Source of the DNA: Fictibacillus gelatini DSM 15865
GTDB lineage: Bacteria; Bacillota; Bacilli; Bacillales; Fictibacillaceae
Assembly: GCF_000430745.1 (NCBI RefSeq)
Contig: NZ_AUMP01000016.1
Location: 62,001 to 126,000, forward strand
Length of the DNA: 64,000 nt
Direction of reading: 5' to 3'
The notes below the pieces were generated by a model. It did no database searches, was not told where the DNA came from, and saw nothing but the letters and a program-made list of their open reading frames with translations. Both the position numbers and the translations under genes were made by a program. Each line of letters begins with the position of its first letter. The stretch's first letter is position 1. Shown one piece after another: positions 44,710 through 53,770 of this stretch.

Positions 44710-45936
44710 ATGTTGAAAAAAAGAGCGTTTATTACAATTCCGATTTGCATTTTGCTATCGTGCGCTATTTGCTTCTCTGTTTATTTAATCAATATAAAGC
44801 CCGATACTTCGCATATAAGCCCCGCTCAAAAAGTAGCCGAATACGCAAAACCCGCTGTTGTCAAAATCGTCAATTATGCAGTTGTCAAATGGCAATTTAC
44901 GAATCCAGCCGATTACGAAGTTGCTGATTATTTAAATAAAATGAACAACGAAACCGTTGTCGGAGGCTCGGGCTCAGGGTTTATGATTAGTGAAGACGGT
45001 CACATCATAACAAATGCCCACGTTGTCGAAACGAATAAAATGGATGAAACTGAAATTGTCCAGAAAGCATTCGATCTTCTCGTCAAACAGATGTCCAATG
45101 ATTTTCAAATTGACCCGAAAATCGTTGAAAGCTATATGCTTCAATATACGCTATATTCAGATGTAAAAAGAGAATTAAAAGTCATTTTGCCAGACGGCGA
45201 GAAAAAAGACGGACAAATTAAAAGTTACGGAGCGCCGGTTGGTGAAGGAAAAGATGTGGCAGTCCTTAAAATCGCAGGTCATCATTTCCCAACGTTAAAA
45301 ATCGGTGATTCTAACCAGATTAGCCTTCAAGATAATGTCTGGGTCTTTGGTTATCCGGCTGCCGCTGATTCTGACTTGCTATCAGAGGATTCTGATAAGG
45401 TTGTTTCTATCACTGACGGAAAAATTAGTGCCACCGATAAAAAATCCAATGAAGGAAATCCAGTTATTCAAATTAGCGCCCCATCGACTCATGGAAACAG
45501 CGGTGGACCAGTTATTAGCGAGAATGGAACGGTCATTGGAATTTTAACTTTTCGCGGGGATACCGTAAACGGCCAGGAAGTTCAAGGATTTAACTTTGCC
45601 GTCCCAATCAATACTGTGAAAGAATTTATTCTTCAAGCAGGCGCGAAAAATAAACAAACGAAAACGGATGATTTATATAGGGACGGTTTGCAACTATATT
45701 GGGGCGGTTATTATAAAGATGCACTCACTAAATTCCAACAGCTTCACGCACATTATCCAGAGCATTCCGAAGTGAAACGTTGGATGGCAAAAGCAAAAGA
45801 AAAAGCAGGCGACAGTAAAATATTATGGTCAACTTATCAAACGTACTTTATTTTAGCCGATATTGTTTTTGCGCTTATCATTTTAGCACTTCTCGTCTGG
45901 ACTTTTTTAGCAAAAAAGGAGGAAAAAACAGAATAA
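44710..45936 (+). CDS. Membrane-anchored trypsin-like serine protease (HtrA-related, no PDZ)
   Basis: 408 residues. An N-terminal TM anchor (about residues 7-27) precedes a chymotrypsin-fold protease with triad His104 (ITNAHVV), Asp182 (KDVAVLKIA) and Ser264 (HGNSGGPV). About 75 residues between His and Asp form an extra helical insert. Instead of a PDZ domain, the C-terminus carries a TPR-like helix pair (YRDGLQLYWGGYYKDALTKF) and a second TM segment (about 377-398) ending in KKEEKTE. The protease domain should therefore lie outside the membrane. ATG 44710 follows GAGGTGACG. The UMF1 transporter gene starts 39 bases downstream. Confidence 0.82.
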   Translation: MLKKRAFITIPICILLSCAICFSVYLINIKPDTSHISPAQKVAEYAKPAVVKIVNYAVVKWQFTNPADYEVADYLNKMNNETVVGGSGSGFMISEDGHIITNAHVVETNKMDETEIVQKAFDLLVKQMSNDFQIDPKIVESYMLQYTLYSDVKRELKVILPDGEKKDGQIKSYGAPVGEGKDVAVLKIAGHHFPTLKIGDSNQISLQDNVWVFGYPAAADSDLLSEDSDKVVSITDGKISATDKKSNEGNPVIQISAPSTHGNSGGPVISENGTVIGILTFRGDTVNGQEVQGFNFAVPINTVKEFILQAGAKNKQTKTDDLYRDGLQLYWGGYYKDALTKFQQLHAHYPEHSEVKRWMAKAKEKAGDSKILWSTYQTYFILADIVFALIILALLVWTFLAKKEEKTE

Positions 45937-45975
45937 AAGATAAATAATATAAATTAAAGGAAAGGACGTGAAAAA

Positions 45976-47289
45976 ATGAGTGAGACGAAGCTTAATTTAT
46001 CGCCTAAAAAACCAACACATTTTTCTCTTTATTTTTCTATCCCTGTCCTATCATGGGCGTTATATGATTTTGCAAATACGATTTTTTCATCCAATATTAC
46101 AACAATCTTTTTTCCATTTTATTTATCGGACGTTGTTGGAACGACGAAACAGATGGAACAAATCGCAAGCACGCTAATTAGTTATACAAATGCAATCGTC
46201 GCCATTTTTCTCGTCCTCTTATCGCCTTTATTCGGTGTTTGGATGGATCAAACCGGGCGAAAAAAGAAATACCTCGTCCCTTTCGCTTTAATTTCCATTA
46301 TTTGCACCATTTTCATGGGAGTGTTCGCTAGTTTTACATTCTCAGGCACTGCCTTTCAGTTGCCATTATCTATTGTGTTGGTCATCATCTTTTTTTCCAT
46401 CGCTAAATTTTTTTATCAATCTAGCCTTATTTTTTACGATCCGATGATGTCGGATATCGGCACAAACGAAGAGCTCCCACTGTTATCCGGATTTGGAGTC
46501 GCCGTCGGTTATTTAGGTACGATTCTCGGTCTTACCGTTTATCCGATTGCTGGAAAAAACTACGGTTTAGCTTTTTTATTAAGCGGCCTTTTATTTCTTA
46601 TTTTTTCTTTACCGATTATGGTTTTTTACAAAGAGAAACCCGCTCAATCGCAAACTGGGAAAATCGGAATGTTAAAAGGTTATAAAGAAATTTATCATAC
46701 CTTTAAAGAGGCAAAAAAGCTTAAAGGAATACTGTTGTTTATGTTTGCCTATTTCTTTTTTAATGATGCCATTGCTACAACGATCGCAATGATGGCGCCA
46801 TATACAAAAACGGTCTTTGGCTTTTCGAATAAGTCGTTTATATCCCTTTATCTTGTTGCAACTCTCTTTAGTATTGTCGGTTCATTTATATTTGGCTACA
46901 TCACGAAGATGGCGGGAACGAAACGCGCCGTATTTTTTGTCTCATGGCTGCTCGTTGTCGCGCTATCTATCGCCGTTTTTTCGACAAGCGCCTCTTTTTT
47001 CTGGATATCGGGGGCTCTTTACGGCATTTCGTTAGGTGCCATGTGGGTGACGACAAGGACGATGATCATTGAACTGACACCGGAAAAAAAACGAGGACAA
47101 ATCTTTGGCCTATTTGCCTTTTCTGGAAAAATATCCGCCGTCATCGGCCCATTACTATATGGCACAATTACCCTTGTTTTAGCTGACTATGGCGCTATCG
47201 CCAGTCGTGCTGCTCTCGGTTCGCTTCTTCTGCTCGTCATGATCGGCATGGTGATTCTTTTGAAAGTTCCTTATAAAAAAATGGGATGA
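45976..47289 (+). CDS. MFS transporter of the UMF1/Atg22 family (YxiO-like)
   Basis: 437 residues, about 12 transmembrane segments. The N-terminal SWALYDFANTIFSSNITTIFFPFYLSDVVG block is the hallmark of Atg22/UMF1 proteins; fungal relatives export amino acids from the vacuole. The substrate in bacteria is unknown. AAAGGACGTG precedes the ATG. It follows the protease gene by 39 bases and is probably co-transcribed; a peptide-degradation and amino-acid export or uptake pairing is speculative. Confidence 0.83.
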   Translation: MSETKLNLSPKKPTHFSLYFSIPVLSWALYDFANTIFSSNITTIFFPFYLSDVVGTTKQMEQIASTLISYTNAIVAIFLVLLSPLFGVWMDQTGRKKKYLVPFALISIICTIFMGVFASFTFSGTAFQLPLSIVLVIIFFSIAKFFYQSSLIFYDPMMSDIGTNEELPLLSGFGVAVGYLGTILGLTVYPIAGKNYGLAFLLSGLLFLIFSLPIMVFYKEKPAQSQTGKIGMLKGYKEIYHTFKEAKKLKGILLFMFAYFFFNDAIATTIAMMAPYTKTVFGFSNKSFISLYLVATLFSIVGSFIFGYITKMAGTKRAVFFVSWLLVVALSIAVFSTSASFFWISGALYGISLGAMWVTTRTMIIELTPEKKRGQIFGLFAFSGKISAVIGPLLYGTITLVLADYGAIASRAALGSLLLLVMIGMVILLKVPYKKMG

Positions 47290-47306
47290 TCACATACCTG
47301 AATGAT

Positions 47307-47334
47307 AAAAAGCTCACTTAGCGTGAGCTTTTTA
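47307..47334. terminator. Bidirectional terminator with the psd stop codon in its loop
   Basis: Stem AAAAAGCTCAC / GTGAGCTTTTT between convergent genes; TTA (psd stop) lies in the loop. Confidence 0.9.
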
Positions 47335-48160
47335 TGATTTCACCTATCTTTTCACCCATTTTAACGGCAGCTCCCGGTTGAATCGTTTGGTTAATCATTA
47401 CCCGTTCTTTTTGAAACAAAAGAATCACCGTTGAACCGAATTCGAAATGTCCGATTTCGGAACCTTTCTTAAAATAGGGCTTTGTGTGCATTGTATTTTT
47501 ATGGACGGTTCGTTTTTTTCTTTTAAAACTTTCTTTATAGGCAACTTGAACGCTGCCTACAATGAACGCACCGACTTTCACCATCGCCATTTCGCCCGCT
47601 TCAGTCTGGATGTGTGTGATCACTCTTTCATTTTTCGTAAATAATCCTTTGACTTGAGTGACGCCTATTTCATTAACAGGAAACAGGCGTCCAGGTATAT
47701 ATGTGCTTCTTGTCACTTTACCTTCTAGCGGCATATGAATGCGGTGATAATCTTTCGGGCTTAAATAGATGGTCATATAATATCCGTCTTCAAATCCTGT
47801 TTCACCTGGAGATTCACCAAGAAGACTGCTCACCGAATAATCAATGCCTTTCGCCTGGATGATCGTTCCGTGTCTAATTTTCCCTACTTGCGAAACGACT
47901 CCGTCTACAGGAGAAACAATCGATAACGGATGCTCATCGATCGGCCTGGCATCGTATTTTAATCTTCGAGAAAAAAATTCAGTCAAATGCTTATATTCTT
48001 CGATAGGTTTTTCGATTTCTTTTAAGTTAATATTGTAATGTTTGGCATATGGTTTGACATACCATTTACTTAACCTGGAACGCCCTACCGTTCCAACAAA
48101 TGAGGATATTTTATTTTGCGGCAACACGGAAAGAATGATTTTTGCAATTTTTTGTTTCAC
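47318..48160 (-). CDS. psd: Phosphatidylserine decarboxylase
   Basis: 280 residues, slightly longer than the ~260 of B. subtilis Psd. Converts phosphatidylserine to phosphatidylethanolamine on the membrane. Catalytic sites: SPVDGVVSQVG with the conserved Asp, DYHRIHMPLEG with His, and the self-cleavage site FGSTVILL, where Ser becomes the pyruvoyl group. The start ATG follows AAGGGGATAAAAACG. pssA, the usual partner, is not in the window. Confidence 0.93.
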   Translation of the reverse strand: MKQKIAKIILSVLPQNKISSFVGTVGRSRLSKWYVKPYAKHYNINLKEIEKPIEEYKHLTEFFSRRLKYDARPIDEHPLSIVSPVDGVVSQVGKIRHGTIIQAKGIDYSVSSLLGESPGETGFEDGYYMTIYLSPKDYHRIHMPLEGKVTRSTYIPGRLFPVNEIGVTQVKGLFTKNERVITHIQTEAGEMAMVKVGAFIVGSVQVAYKESFKRKKRTVHKNTMHTKPYFKKGSEIGHFEFGSTVILLFQKERVMINQTIQPGAAVKMGEKIGEIIKSSR

Positions 48161-48211
48161 GTTTTTATCCCCTTATATTCCTTACTTCTATCTGCCTTAA
48201 AAAGTATATCT

Positions 48212-48637
48212 TTAGTTTTTCGGTTTTTTGTTTTTTTCATAAGCATCATGCCATGCTGGCAAGTTTTTCTTTATAGAAATCGCACGAAATGTTTCTTTTC
48301 GCACACATACATGGGATGTCATACCCGTCACACAAATTTCATTGCGTTCATTTCTAATTTCGTAGCCGTATGTTACTTTTAATCCATTATAGTCTTCAAT
48401 CCACGTTTGGATGACTGCCTTCTGCCCATAAGTCAGCGGCTTTCGATATTTCACCTGAACGTCTGTTACAGGCGAAAGAATTTCTTCTTTCTCCAATTCC
48501 GCATAATTAAATCCTAATTCCTCAATTAATTTTGTCCTTCCTATTTCGAACCATATTAAATAATTCGCATGGTACACGACACCCATTTGATCGGTTTCAG
48601 CATATCGAACGTCAATTTCTGTTTGATTTCGTAACAT
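48212..48637 (-). CDS. yneP: Acyl-CoA thioesterase, hotdog fold (YneP)
   Basis: 141 residues. The signature YAETDQMGVVYHANYLIWFEIGR contains the catalytic Asp of the 4-hydroxybenzoyl-CoA thioesterase/YbgC family. The remainder forms the antiparallel sheet (VTDVQVKYRKPLTYGQKAVI). In B. subtilis yneP lies beside tlp, as here, 88 bases downstream of it on the same strand. The acyl substrate is unknown. Confidence 0.88.
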   Translation of the reverse strand: MLRNQTEIDVRYAETDQMGVVYHANYLIWFEIGRTKLIEELGFNYAELEKEEILSPVTDVQVKYRKPLTYGQKAVIQTWIEDYNGLKVTYGYEIRNERNEICVTGMTSHVCVRKETFRAISIKKNLPAWHDAYEKNKKPKN

Positions 48638-48694
48638 AATACTTTATTCACCTGCTCTTTCCGTACTTATTTTACCATATAACGACCTGTAACT

Positions 48695-48734
48695 ACATGA
48701 ATAAGACCGGACAATTGTCCGGTCTTATTCATGT
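48695..48734. repeat. 40-bp perfect palindrome at the 3' end of tlp
   Basis: Every base pairs symmetrically about 48714/48715 (core GACCGGACAATTGTCCGGTC), with no loop. The right arm contains the tlp stop codon. No T run follows, so it is an unusual terminator or RNA stabiliser between tlp and yneP. Confidence 0.85.
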
Positions 48735-48946
48735 GATTGTCGATATGCTTTTTCATCTTCAATTTCGTTCTGAAACGATTGGATGCTTTCTTCGCGCCGC
48801 TTGTTTTTTTCGCGAATTTGCTCTTGTTGCTCAGCGGACATTGTATTTTCTAACGATTCGTTCGCCGCTTCGATATTCTCTTTCGTATTTTCAACCATTT
48901 GTTGAAGTCGTTCTACATTGTTGCTTCTGTCATCTGGTTTTGGCAT
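48725..48946 (-). CDS. tlp: Small acid-soluble spore protein Tlp
   Basis: 73 residues, hydrophilic, helical and acidic/basic mixed. PDDRSNNVERLQQMVENTKE and IREKNKRREESIQSFQNEI are near-identical to the Tlp pattern of Bacillus. Tlp (thioredoxin-like protein, in spite of its name without a CxxC) is made in the forespore. A GGAGGGGTAGCG site precedes the ATG. In B. subtilis it follows sspN; here sspN is 7.4 kb away, so the pair has been separated. Confidence 0.92.
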   Translation of the reverse strand: MPKPDDRSNNVERLQQMVENTKENIEAANESLENTMSAEQQEQIREKNKRREESIQSFQNEIEDEKAYRQSHE

Positions 48947-49011
48947 CGCTACCCCTCCATTTTGCTTTAGTTTCCACAGTAGTTTTACTCAAAATGGAGC
49001 TTGATATGCAA

Positions 49012-49518
49012 TTAACCTTTTATTAAAATCGGACTCATATTTTCAATGCTAATTTCACATAATGACCGCCATGTCTTCCAATAGTCAACAACTTCATCGT
49101 CTTCAAGATTCTTCATTGTCTCTTCAAGCCATGTTAATTCTTCTTGTAGACGAATGGAAGAGCCGATCCAAATTTTCTTATTTTTGACGGTAATAAAGAA
49201 TGGTTCCTCAAAGCGAAAAGGTAAATAAAAGCCACTATCATTCGGATGCATGATAATATGTTGATAAACGGTTCCTTTAAAAAGTTTAGCGTAAAAAAGA
49301 AATACTCCGTCATTTTTCGCAGCGGTTTTCTTAAGCCGATTTAAAGTCTCGCTTTTTCCAATATCGATCGTTGTTATGTCATTTTCCCAGTTTAATTCTT
49401 CCCGAAATGGGACAAGATGGCCAAGCCGCTGCATTTGAATTTCTAATTCTCTATATAAATGATCTTTGTCTTCTTTTCTTGGCGAAACAGGTAATGGTTT
49501 TATTTCTGCAGTAATCAC
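49012..49518 (-). CDS. Hypothetical protein (168 residues)
   Basis: Soluble, no signal peptide or TM. Alternating beta-type segments (DGVFLFYAKLFKGTVYQHIIMH, PFFITVKNKKIWIGSS) are followed by an acidic helix (LEETMKNLEDDEVVDYWKTW). I do not recognise the family. The start is GTG 49518 behind GGAGGGTACACGG. It is isolated between tlp and the ABC permease terminator on the same strand; its own terminator is not clear. Confidence 0.6.
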   Translation of the reverse strand: MITAEIKPLPVSPRKEDKDHLYRELEIQMQRLGHLVPFREELNWENDITTIDIGKSETLNRLKKTAAKNDGVFLFYAKLFKGTVYQHIIMHPNDSGFYLPFRFEEPFFITVKNKKIWIGSSIRLQEELTWLEETMKNLEDDEVVDYWKTWRSLCEISIENMSPILIKG

Positions 49519-49591
49519 CCGTGTACCCTCCTACAATTCACTCTATACAAGTATTCGACAAAGATTTCATTATATGGTGGTCATAGAGGAG

Positions 49592-49617
49592 AAAACCCGG
49601 GAGAATCCCTCCCGTTT
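49592..49617 (-). terminator. Terminator of the sugar ABC operon
   Basis: Minus-strand stem CGGGAG / CTCCCG followed by GGTTTTC, at the 3' end of the last permease gene. Confidence 0.75.
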
Positions 49618-50439
49618 CTATCCTTTGACAGAGCCGGCTAAAAGTCCTTTGACAAAAAATTTGCCTAATACAATATAGACCAATAATGTCGGCAAGGCAG
49701 CAAGCAATGCTCCGGCCATTTGCACATTCCATTGAACGATTTGGCTGCCTGAAAGATTTTGCAGCGCGACCATAACCGGCTGCTGATCTGAGGTTGTTAT
49801 CGTCACGGCAAACAGAAACTCATTCCAGATGTTCGTAAACTGCCAGATGCCAACGACGACAAAACCTGAAATCGATAGAGGGATCAGGATGTGCCTGTAT
49901 ATTTTAAATATCCCTGCTCCATCTATTTTGGCGGATTCGATCATCTCATACGGCACACTCGAATAAAAATTTCGAAACATTAACGTGGTTACAGGAATTC
50001 CGTATACTACATGAACAAGTATTAAACCAGGAATTGTATTGTATAAATGAATTGTTCTTAAAAATTGGATTAAAGGAATTAAAATACTTTGATATGGGAT
50101 AAACATTCCGAATAATATAGCTGTAAATAGCCAATCCGATCCTTTAAATTTCCATTTGGACAGGACATAACCGTTAAGAGAACCTAACAAAGCGGAAAGA
50201 AGGGTTGCCGGAATAACTAAATATAAACTATTTATAAAATTGGGTGCGAGTTTTGAAAACGCCATTTGATAACTTGAAAAATCAATTAAAGAAGGAAGCT
50301 GCCACATTTGACTTAGCGTAATTTGATCAATCGGCTTTAAACTCGTTGTTAAGATGACATATACCGGCATCAAAAAAATGAGGCCCAGCATGATTAAAAG
50401 CAAATAAAGAATCGGACGATAAACAGACTTTAAAACCAT
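49618..50439 (-). CDS. Sugar ABC transporter permease, MalG/CUT1 type
   Basis: 273 residues with six transmembrane segments. The EAA loop that contacts the ATPase reads YEMIESAKIDGAGIFKIYRHILIPLS. The start ATG overlaps the stop of the upstream permease by one base (TAATG). No ATPase gene lies in the locus, so a shared MsmX-like ATPase elsewhere is likely, as is usual for CUT1 importers of Bacillus. A terminator follows. Confidence 0.92.
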   Translation of the reverse strand: MVLKSVYRPILYLLLIMLGLIFLMPVYVILTTSLKPIDQITLSQMWQLPSLIDFSSYQMAFSKLAPNFINSLYLVIPATLLSALLGSLNGYVLSKWKFKGSDWLFTAILFGMFIPYQSILIPLIQFLRTIHLYNTIPGLILVHVVYGIPVTTLMFRNFYSSVPYEMIESAKIDGAGIFKIYRHILIPLSISGFVVVGIWQFTNIWNEFLFAVTITTSDQQPVMVALQNLSGSQIVQWNVQMAGALLAALPTLLVYIVLGKFFVKGLLAGSVKG

Positions 50440-51404
50440 TAAGACTCACCCTTCCTATTTGAAAGCAAATATGGAACAATGAAAATAGCGACAGAAAGCA
50501 GCATGATAATGGCAATCGCGGCACCACTTGCATAATAGTTTCCACGGAACGTTGTTTCAAACATATAGACGCCCGGAACATCTGTAACAAAATTGGCTCC
50601 AGGGCCTGTCATCGCATAAATGAGGTCAAAAATTTTCAGCGAAATATGGGCCATTATAATGATCACACTGATCGTAATCGGCAATAACAATGGAAAGATG
50701 ATTTTTCGGAAAATTTGAAACTCCGTTGCACCATCCATTCTAGCTGCTTCACGCACTTCGTCAGGAATGGCTCTGAGCCCTGCTAAGTACATCGCAACCG
50801 AAAATCCTGTCATTTGCCAGACGGCAGCGATCACGACAGCGATGACGGCAATCGGAATGCCGACCTGTATTTTTCCCCATTCTACACCCGGGATGACTTT
50901 AACACTGGTATACCACATCGGCTCTATGCCGACCTTTTTCATCAAAAGATTGACTCCGGTTGAAGGATTTAATATCCATTGCCAGACAACTCCTGTAACA
51001 ATAAACGATAAAGCCATTGGAAAAAAGAAAATATTGCGGAACAAATTTTCAAACTTTATTTTTTGATCGAGGAAAACGGCAATCATAAGCCCCATTCCAA
51101 GAACGAGTACAATAAATAAAATCATAAAGACGGCTGTATTCCTTAGATCTGCTTGAAATCGGAAATCGTGAAACAACGAGACGTAGTTTTTTAATCCGGC
51201 AAATGAAAAATCCGGGATTTGCGAATTCCAATTACTTAACGAAACATAGCCCGTCCAGCCAATAAATCCATAAACGAATATGGCGATGGCTAAAATGGAC
51301 GGCAATATAAAAAGAAAGGAAAATAATCGGTCTTTTGCTACGATTGTTTTTTTCTTTCGGACCTGGATCTTCATCTGCATTGCAGACTTTACTTTAGGCT
51401 CCAT
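50439..51404 (-). CDS. Sugar ABC transporter permease, MalF/CUT1 type
   Basis: 321 residues with six to seven transmembrane segments after a basic N-terminus (MQMKIQVRKKKTIVAKDR). The EAA loop is DEVREAARMDGATEFQIFRKIIFPLL. Forms the channel with the following permease. GGAGGGATTGAG precedes the ATG. A hairpin between it and the binding-protein gene probably lowers permease expression relative to the binding protein. Confidence 0.92.
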   Translation of the reverse strand: MEPKVKSAMQMKIQVRKKKTIVAKDRLFSFLFILPSILAIAIFVYGFIGWTGYVSLSNWNSQIPDFSFAGLKNYVSLFHDFRFQADLRNTAVFMILFIVLVLGMGLMIAVFLDQKIKFENLFRNIFFFPMALSFIVTGVVWQWILNPSTGVNLLMKKVGIEPMWYTSVKVIPGVEWGKIQVGIPIAVIAVVIAAVWQMTGFSVAMYLAGLRAIPDEVREAARMDGATEFQIFRKIIFPLLLPITISVIIIMAHISLKIFDLIYAMTGPGANFVTDVPGVYMFETTFRGNYYASGAAIAIIMLLSVAIFIVPYLLSNRKGES

Positions 51405-51424
51405 CTCAATCCCTCCATTTAACC

Positions 51425-51461
51425 TTAAAAAATCGGGGAAGCGATTTCTCCCGTCCCCGAA
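51425..51461 (-). terminator. Intercistronic hairpin after the sugar-binding protein gene
   Basis: Minus-strand stem TCGGGGA / TCCCCGA followed by six Ts; partial termination here would favour binding-protein synthesis. Confidence 0.8.
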
Positions 51462-51473
51462 AATGTAAAACGA

Positions 51474-52748
51474 TTATTTCAACTCGCTTGCGGCTGTTTT
51501 TAATGCATCGATAAATTGCGCTTCATTTTGTTGTGTCACAAAAATGTTAACAGCGTTATTCACTTTTGTAACAACCCCTTCCGGCGCAGCGGAACCATGT
51601 GCTAAACTCGGGGTAATGCGCGCTTTTTTAAATTCTTTCATCGTTAGTCGTCCATATGCGTCATACTTTGACGGATCCGCATCGATCCGGGCAGGAATCG
51701 AGCCTTTTAGCGGGTTAAATGTATCCTGTCCTTCCACAGAACCTAACAATGATAAAAATTTCATCACATCATCTTCATTTTTAATTCCTTTCGGCAAACC
51801 GAATGTATCCGTAATGACCATAAACGAATGTTGCGTGCCTGGCGTCGTTACCCAGCCAAAGTCTTTATTGACTTTTAGCTTTAGATCATTGACAAAATAC
51901 CCTTTTGCCCAATCCCCCATTATATTCATGGCGGCTTCCCCTTTTCCAACCAGTTGCGATGCATCTTGCCAGTTGCGAGAGCTGTGATCTTTATTAATAT
52001 AGCCTAACATTTTCTTAAATGTTTTGACGGCTTCTTTCACTTTCGGATCATCAAACGAAACTTCTTTTGTCCACAGCTTTTTATAATCGTCAGGGCCGAG
52101 CGTTCCAAGTAAAACATCTTCAAAAAGTTGAGTTGCGGTCCACGGCTCTTTATCACCTAGAGCCAGTGGTGTAATCCCTTTTGCTTTCAATTGGTCGGCG
52201 ACTTTGAAAAATTCAGCAAATGTTTTCGGAGCTTTAAGGCCGTTATCTTTAAAAATCCGTTTATTGTACCAGAGCACGTTTCCTCGATGGATATTGACAG
52301 GAACGGAATAAATGTTTCCATCCTTACTGACAAGATCGATTAATTCTTTTGGGAATTTATCATTCCAGCCCTCTTCTTTGTACAGCTCATTAAGCGGCTT
52401 CATCTTACCAGCGGCTACCCAGCCATCATTAAGTTCTGCGCCGCCATGAACCTGGAATGTTGCAGGCGGATCGTTCCCCTGCATCCGGCTCGCAAGTACC
52501 GCTTTTGCATTCGTTCCGGCTCCACCTGCAACTGCCGCATTTTCAACTTTAACTTCCGGATGCTTTTCTTTAAACAATTTAATGAGCGCTTTCAATCCAT
52601 CTTCTTCACCAGCACCTGTCCACCAGCTAAAAATATCGAGTCTAGTCCCATTGCCCCCACTTTTAGACGCTCGATCGGAATTACATCCAACTAGTAACAA
52701 TGATAGTGCAAGCATGAATGAAAGAAAGGCGAACCATTTTTTCTTCAA
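51474..52748 (-). CDS. Sugar-binding lipoprotein of an ABC importer (CUT1)
   Basis: 424 residues. The signal peptide ends in lipobox LLLVGC (Cys22). The mature protein is a family 1 solute-binding protein (FSWWTGAGEEDGLKALIKLF, VPVNIHRGNVLWYNKRIFKD, AAMNIMGDWAKGYF). The GGEEDGL-type region and WWTGAGE resemble glucose/oligosaccharide binders such as GtsA; the actual sugar is unknown. The start is TTG 52748 behind AAAGGGGGAAA. Transcribed from its own upstream region, which contains a cre-like site. Confidence 0.9.
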   Translation of the reverse strand: MKKKWFAFLSFMLALSLLLVGCNSDRASKSGGNGTRLDIFSWWTGAGEEDGLKALIKLFKEKHPEVKVENAAVAGGAGTNAKAVLASRMQGNDPPATFQVHGGAELNDGWVAAGKMKPLNELYKEEGWNDKFPKELIDLVSKDGNIYSVPVNIHRGNVLWYNKRIFKDNGLKAPKTFAEFFKVADQLKAKGITPLALGDKEPWTATQLFEDVLLGTLGPDDYKKLWTKEVSFDDPKVKEAVKTFKKMLGYINKDHSSRNWQDASQLVGKGEAAMNIMGDWAKGYFVNDLKLKVNKDFGWVTTPGTQHSFMVITDTFGLPKGIKNEDDVMKFLSLLGSVEGQDTFNPLKGSIPARIDADPSKYDAYGRLTMKEFKKARITPSLAHGSAAPEGVVTKVNNAVNIFVTQQNEAQFIDALKTAASELK

Positions 52749-52804
52749 TTCTTATTTCCCCCTTTAAACGGAATATGTAATCGGTTCGAGCTTAACAATT
52801 ATCT

Positions 52805-52818
52805 TGAAAACCCTTACA
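52805..52818. promoter_or_regulatory. Possible cre (CcpA) site upstream of the sugar ABC operon
   Basis: TGTAAGGGTTTTCA (minus strand) matches TGWNANCGNTNWCA except for the first base of the central CG. Position 57 bases before the gene is suitable for carbon catabolite repression; the missing central base makes it doubtful. Confidence 0.33.
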
Positions 52819-52935
52819 CAAACACTATATCACGAACATTCAGAATTCTCTTTCGCTATTTCCTTCACTCTTTTGCGAAATCCTTCACTTTTTTGTGGTC
52901 TAAACAACAATAAACCAAAGTCTCCTTCGGCTTCT

Positions 52936-53766
52936 TTAACTGATATTCAGCTGCCGTTGCCTGAATTCTCTTGGTGACATTCCGGTTATTTTTTTAAAGA
53001 CGCGGCTAAAATAGTTCGGGTCCTTGTAGCCGACATTAAAACAAATTTCTTTCAAACTTTGTTCTTCTTTTTTGATCAGTTCTTTCGCTTTTTCAATTCG
53101 AAGGATTGTCACATAATCAATAAACGTAACAGAAAAGCGCTCTTTAAACAGTTTGCTAAAATAAAAAGTGCTTAATTGAACATGTTCAGCCACCTCTTCA
53201 AGTGAAATGGCCTTTGTATAATGGGAGTTAATGTAGTCTTTCGCCTTATTTAAGGCATTCGTTGTAAGTTGAAGATCATCCGTTTCGTTTTGGCCGTCTA
53301 ATACCGAAGCAATTACATTTGATGGCGCAAAAGCTAAAGCTTGCTTAAATTTCACCTGAAGCCGTTCATATTCTTCTCTTTCCATTCTTTCAGCCTTTAT
53401 TTCAGCAATTACCCGTTCAATTGCCTGAACTATTTCATAGTTTCGGCTGGGCTTCAGTAAATATTCTTTCACCCCATATTTCATCACTTTTCTTGCATAC
53501 TCAAACTCGTCAAAGGCTGTGACCATTATAAATTTGGTCTTTGGCGCTTCGCTTATGATTTGATTTACGGCTTCACACCCATCGACCCCGGGCATTTTTA
53601 TATCCATTAAAATTAAATCCGGCCTGAGCCTCTTTGCTAGCTCAATCGCTTTTCGGCCATTTTCAGCCTCACAGACAATTTCAGCTTCCTTAATTTCATT
53701 CGTAATGATCAGCCTTAACGCTTGTCTTTCTAAAACTTCATCGTCTACAATCATCACTTTAACCAT
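52936..53766 (-). CDS. AraC-type response regulator (YesN family)
   Basis: 276 residues. N-terminal receiver domain with VDDE, phospho-acceptor Asp55 in LILMDIKMPGVDG and the switch Lys in YLLKPS. C-terminal AraC DNA-binding domain (about residues 170-272) with LEEVAEHVQLSTFYFSKLFKE and IEKAKELIKKEEQSLKEICF then YKDPNYFSRVFKKITGMSP. Shorter than the ~370 residues of typical YesN proteins, so the linker is reduced. Four bases after the histidine kinase stop; probably activates the adjacent sugar operon. Confidence 0.92.
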   Translation of the reverse strand: MVKVMIVDDEVLERQALRLIITNEIKEAEIVCEAENGRKAIELAKRLRPDLILMDIKMPGVDGCEAVNQIISEAPKTKFIMVTAFDEFEYARKVMKYGVKEYLLKPSRNYEIVQAIERVIAEIKAERMEREEYERLQVKFKQALAFAPSNVIASVLDGQNETDDLQLTTNALNKAKDYINSHYTKAISLEEVAEHVQLSTFYFSKLFKERFSVTFIDYVTILRIEKAKELIKKEEQSLKEICFNVGYKDPNYFSRVFKKITGMSPREFRQRQLNIS

Positions 53767-53770
53767 CTTT

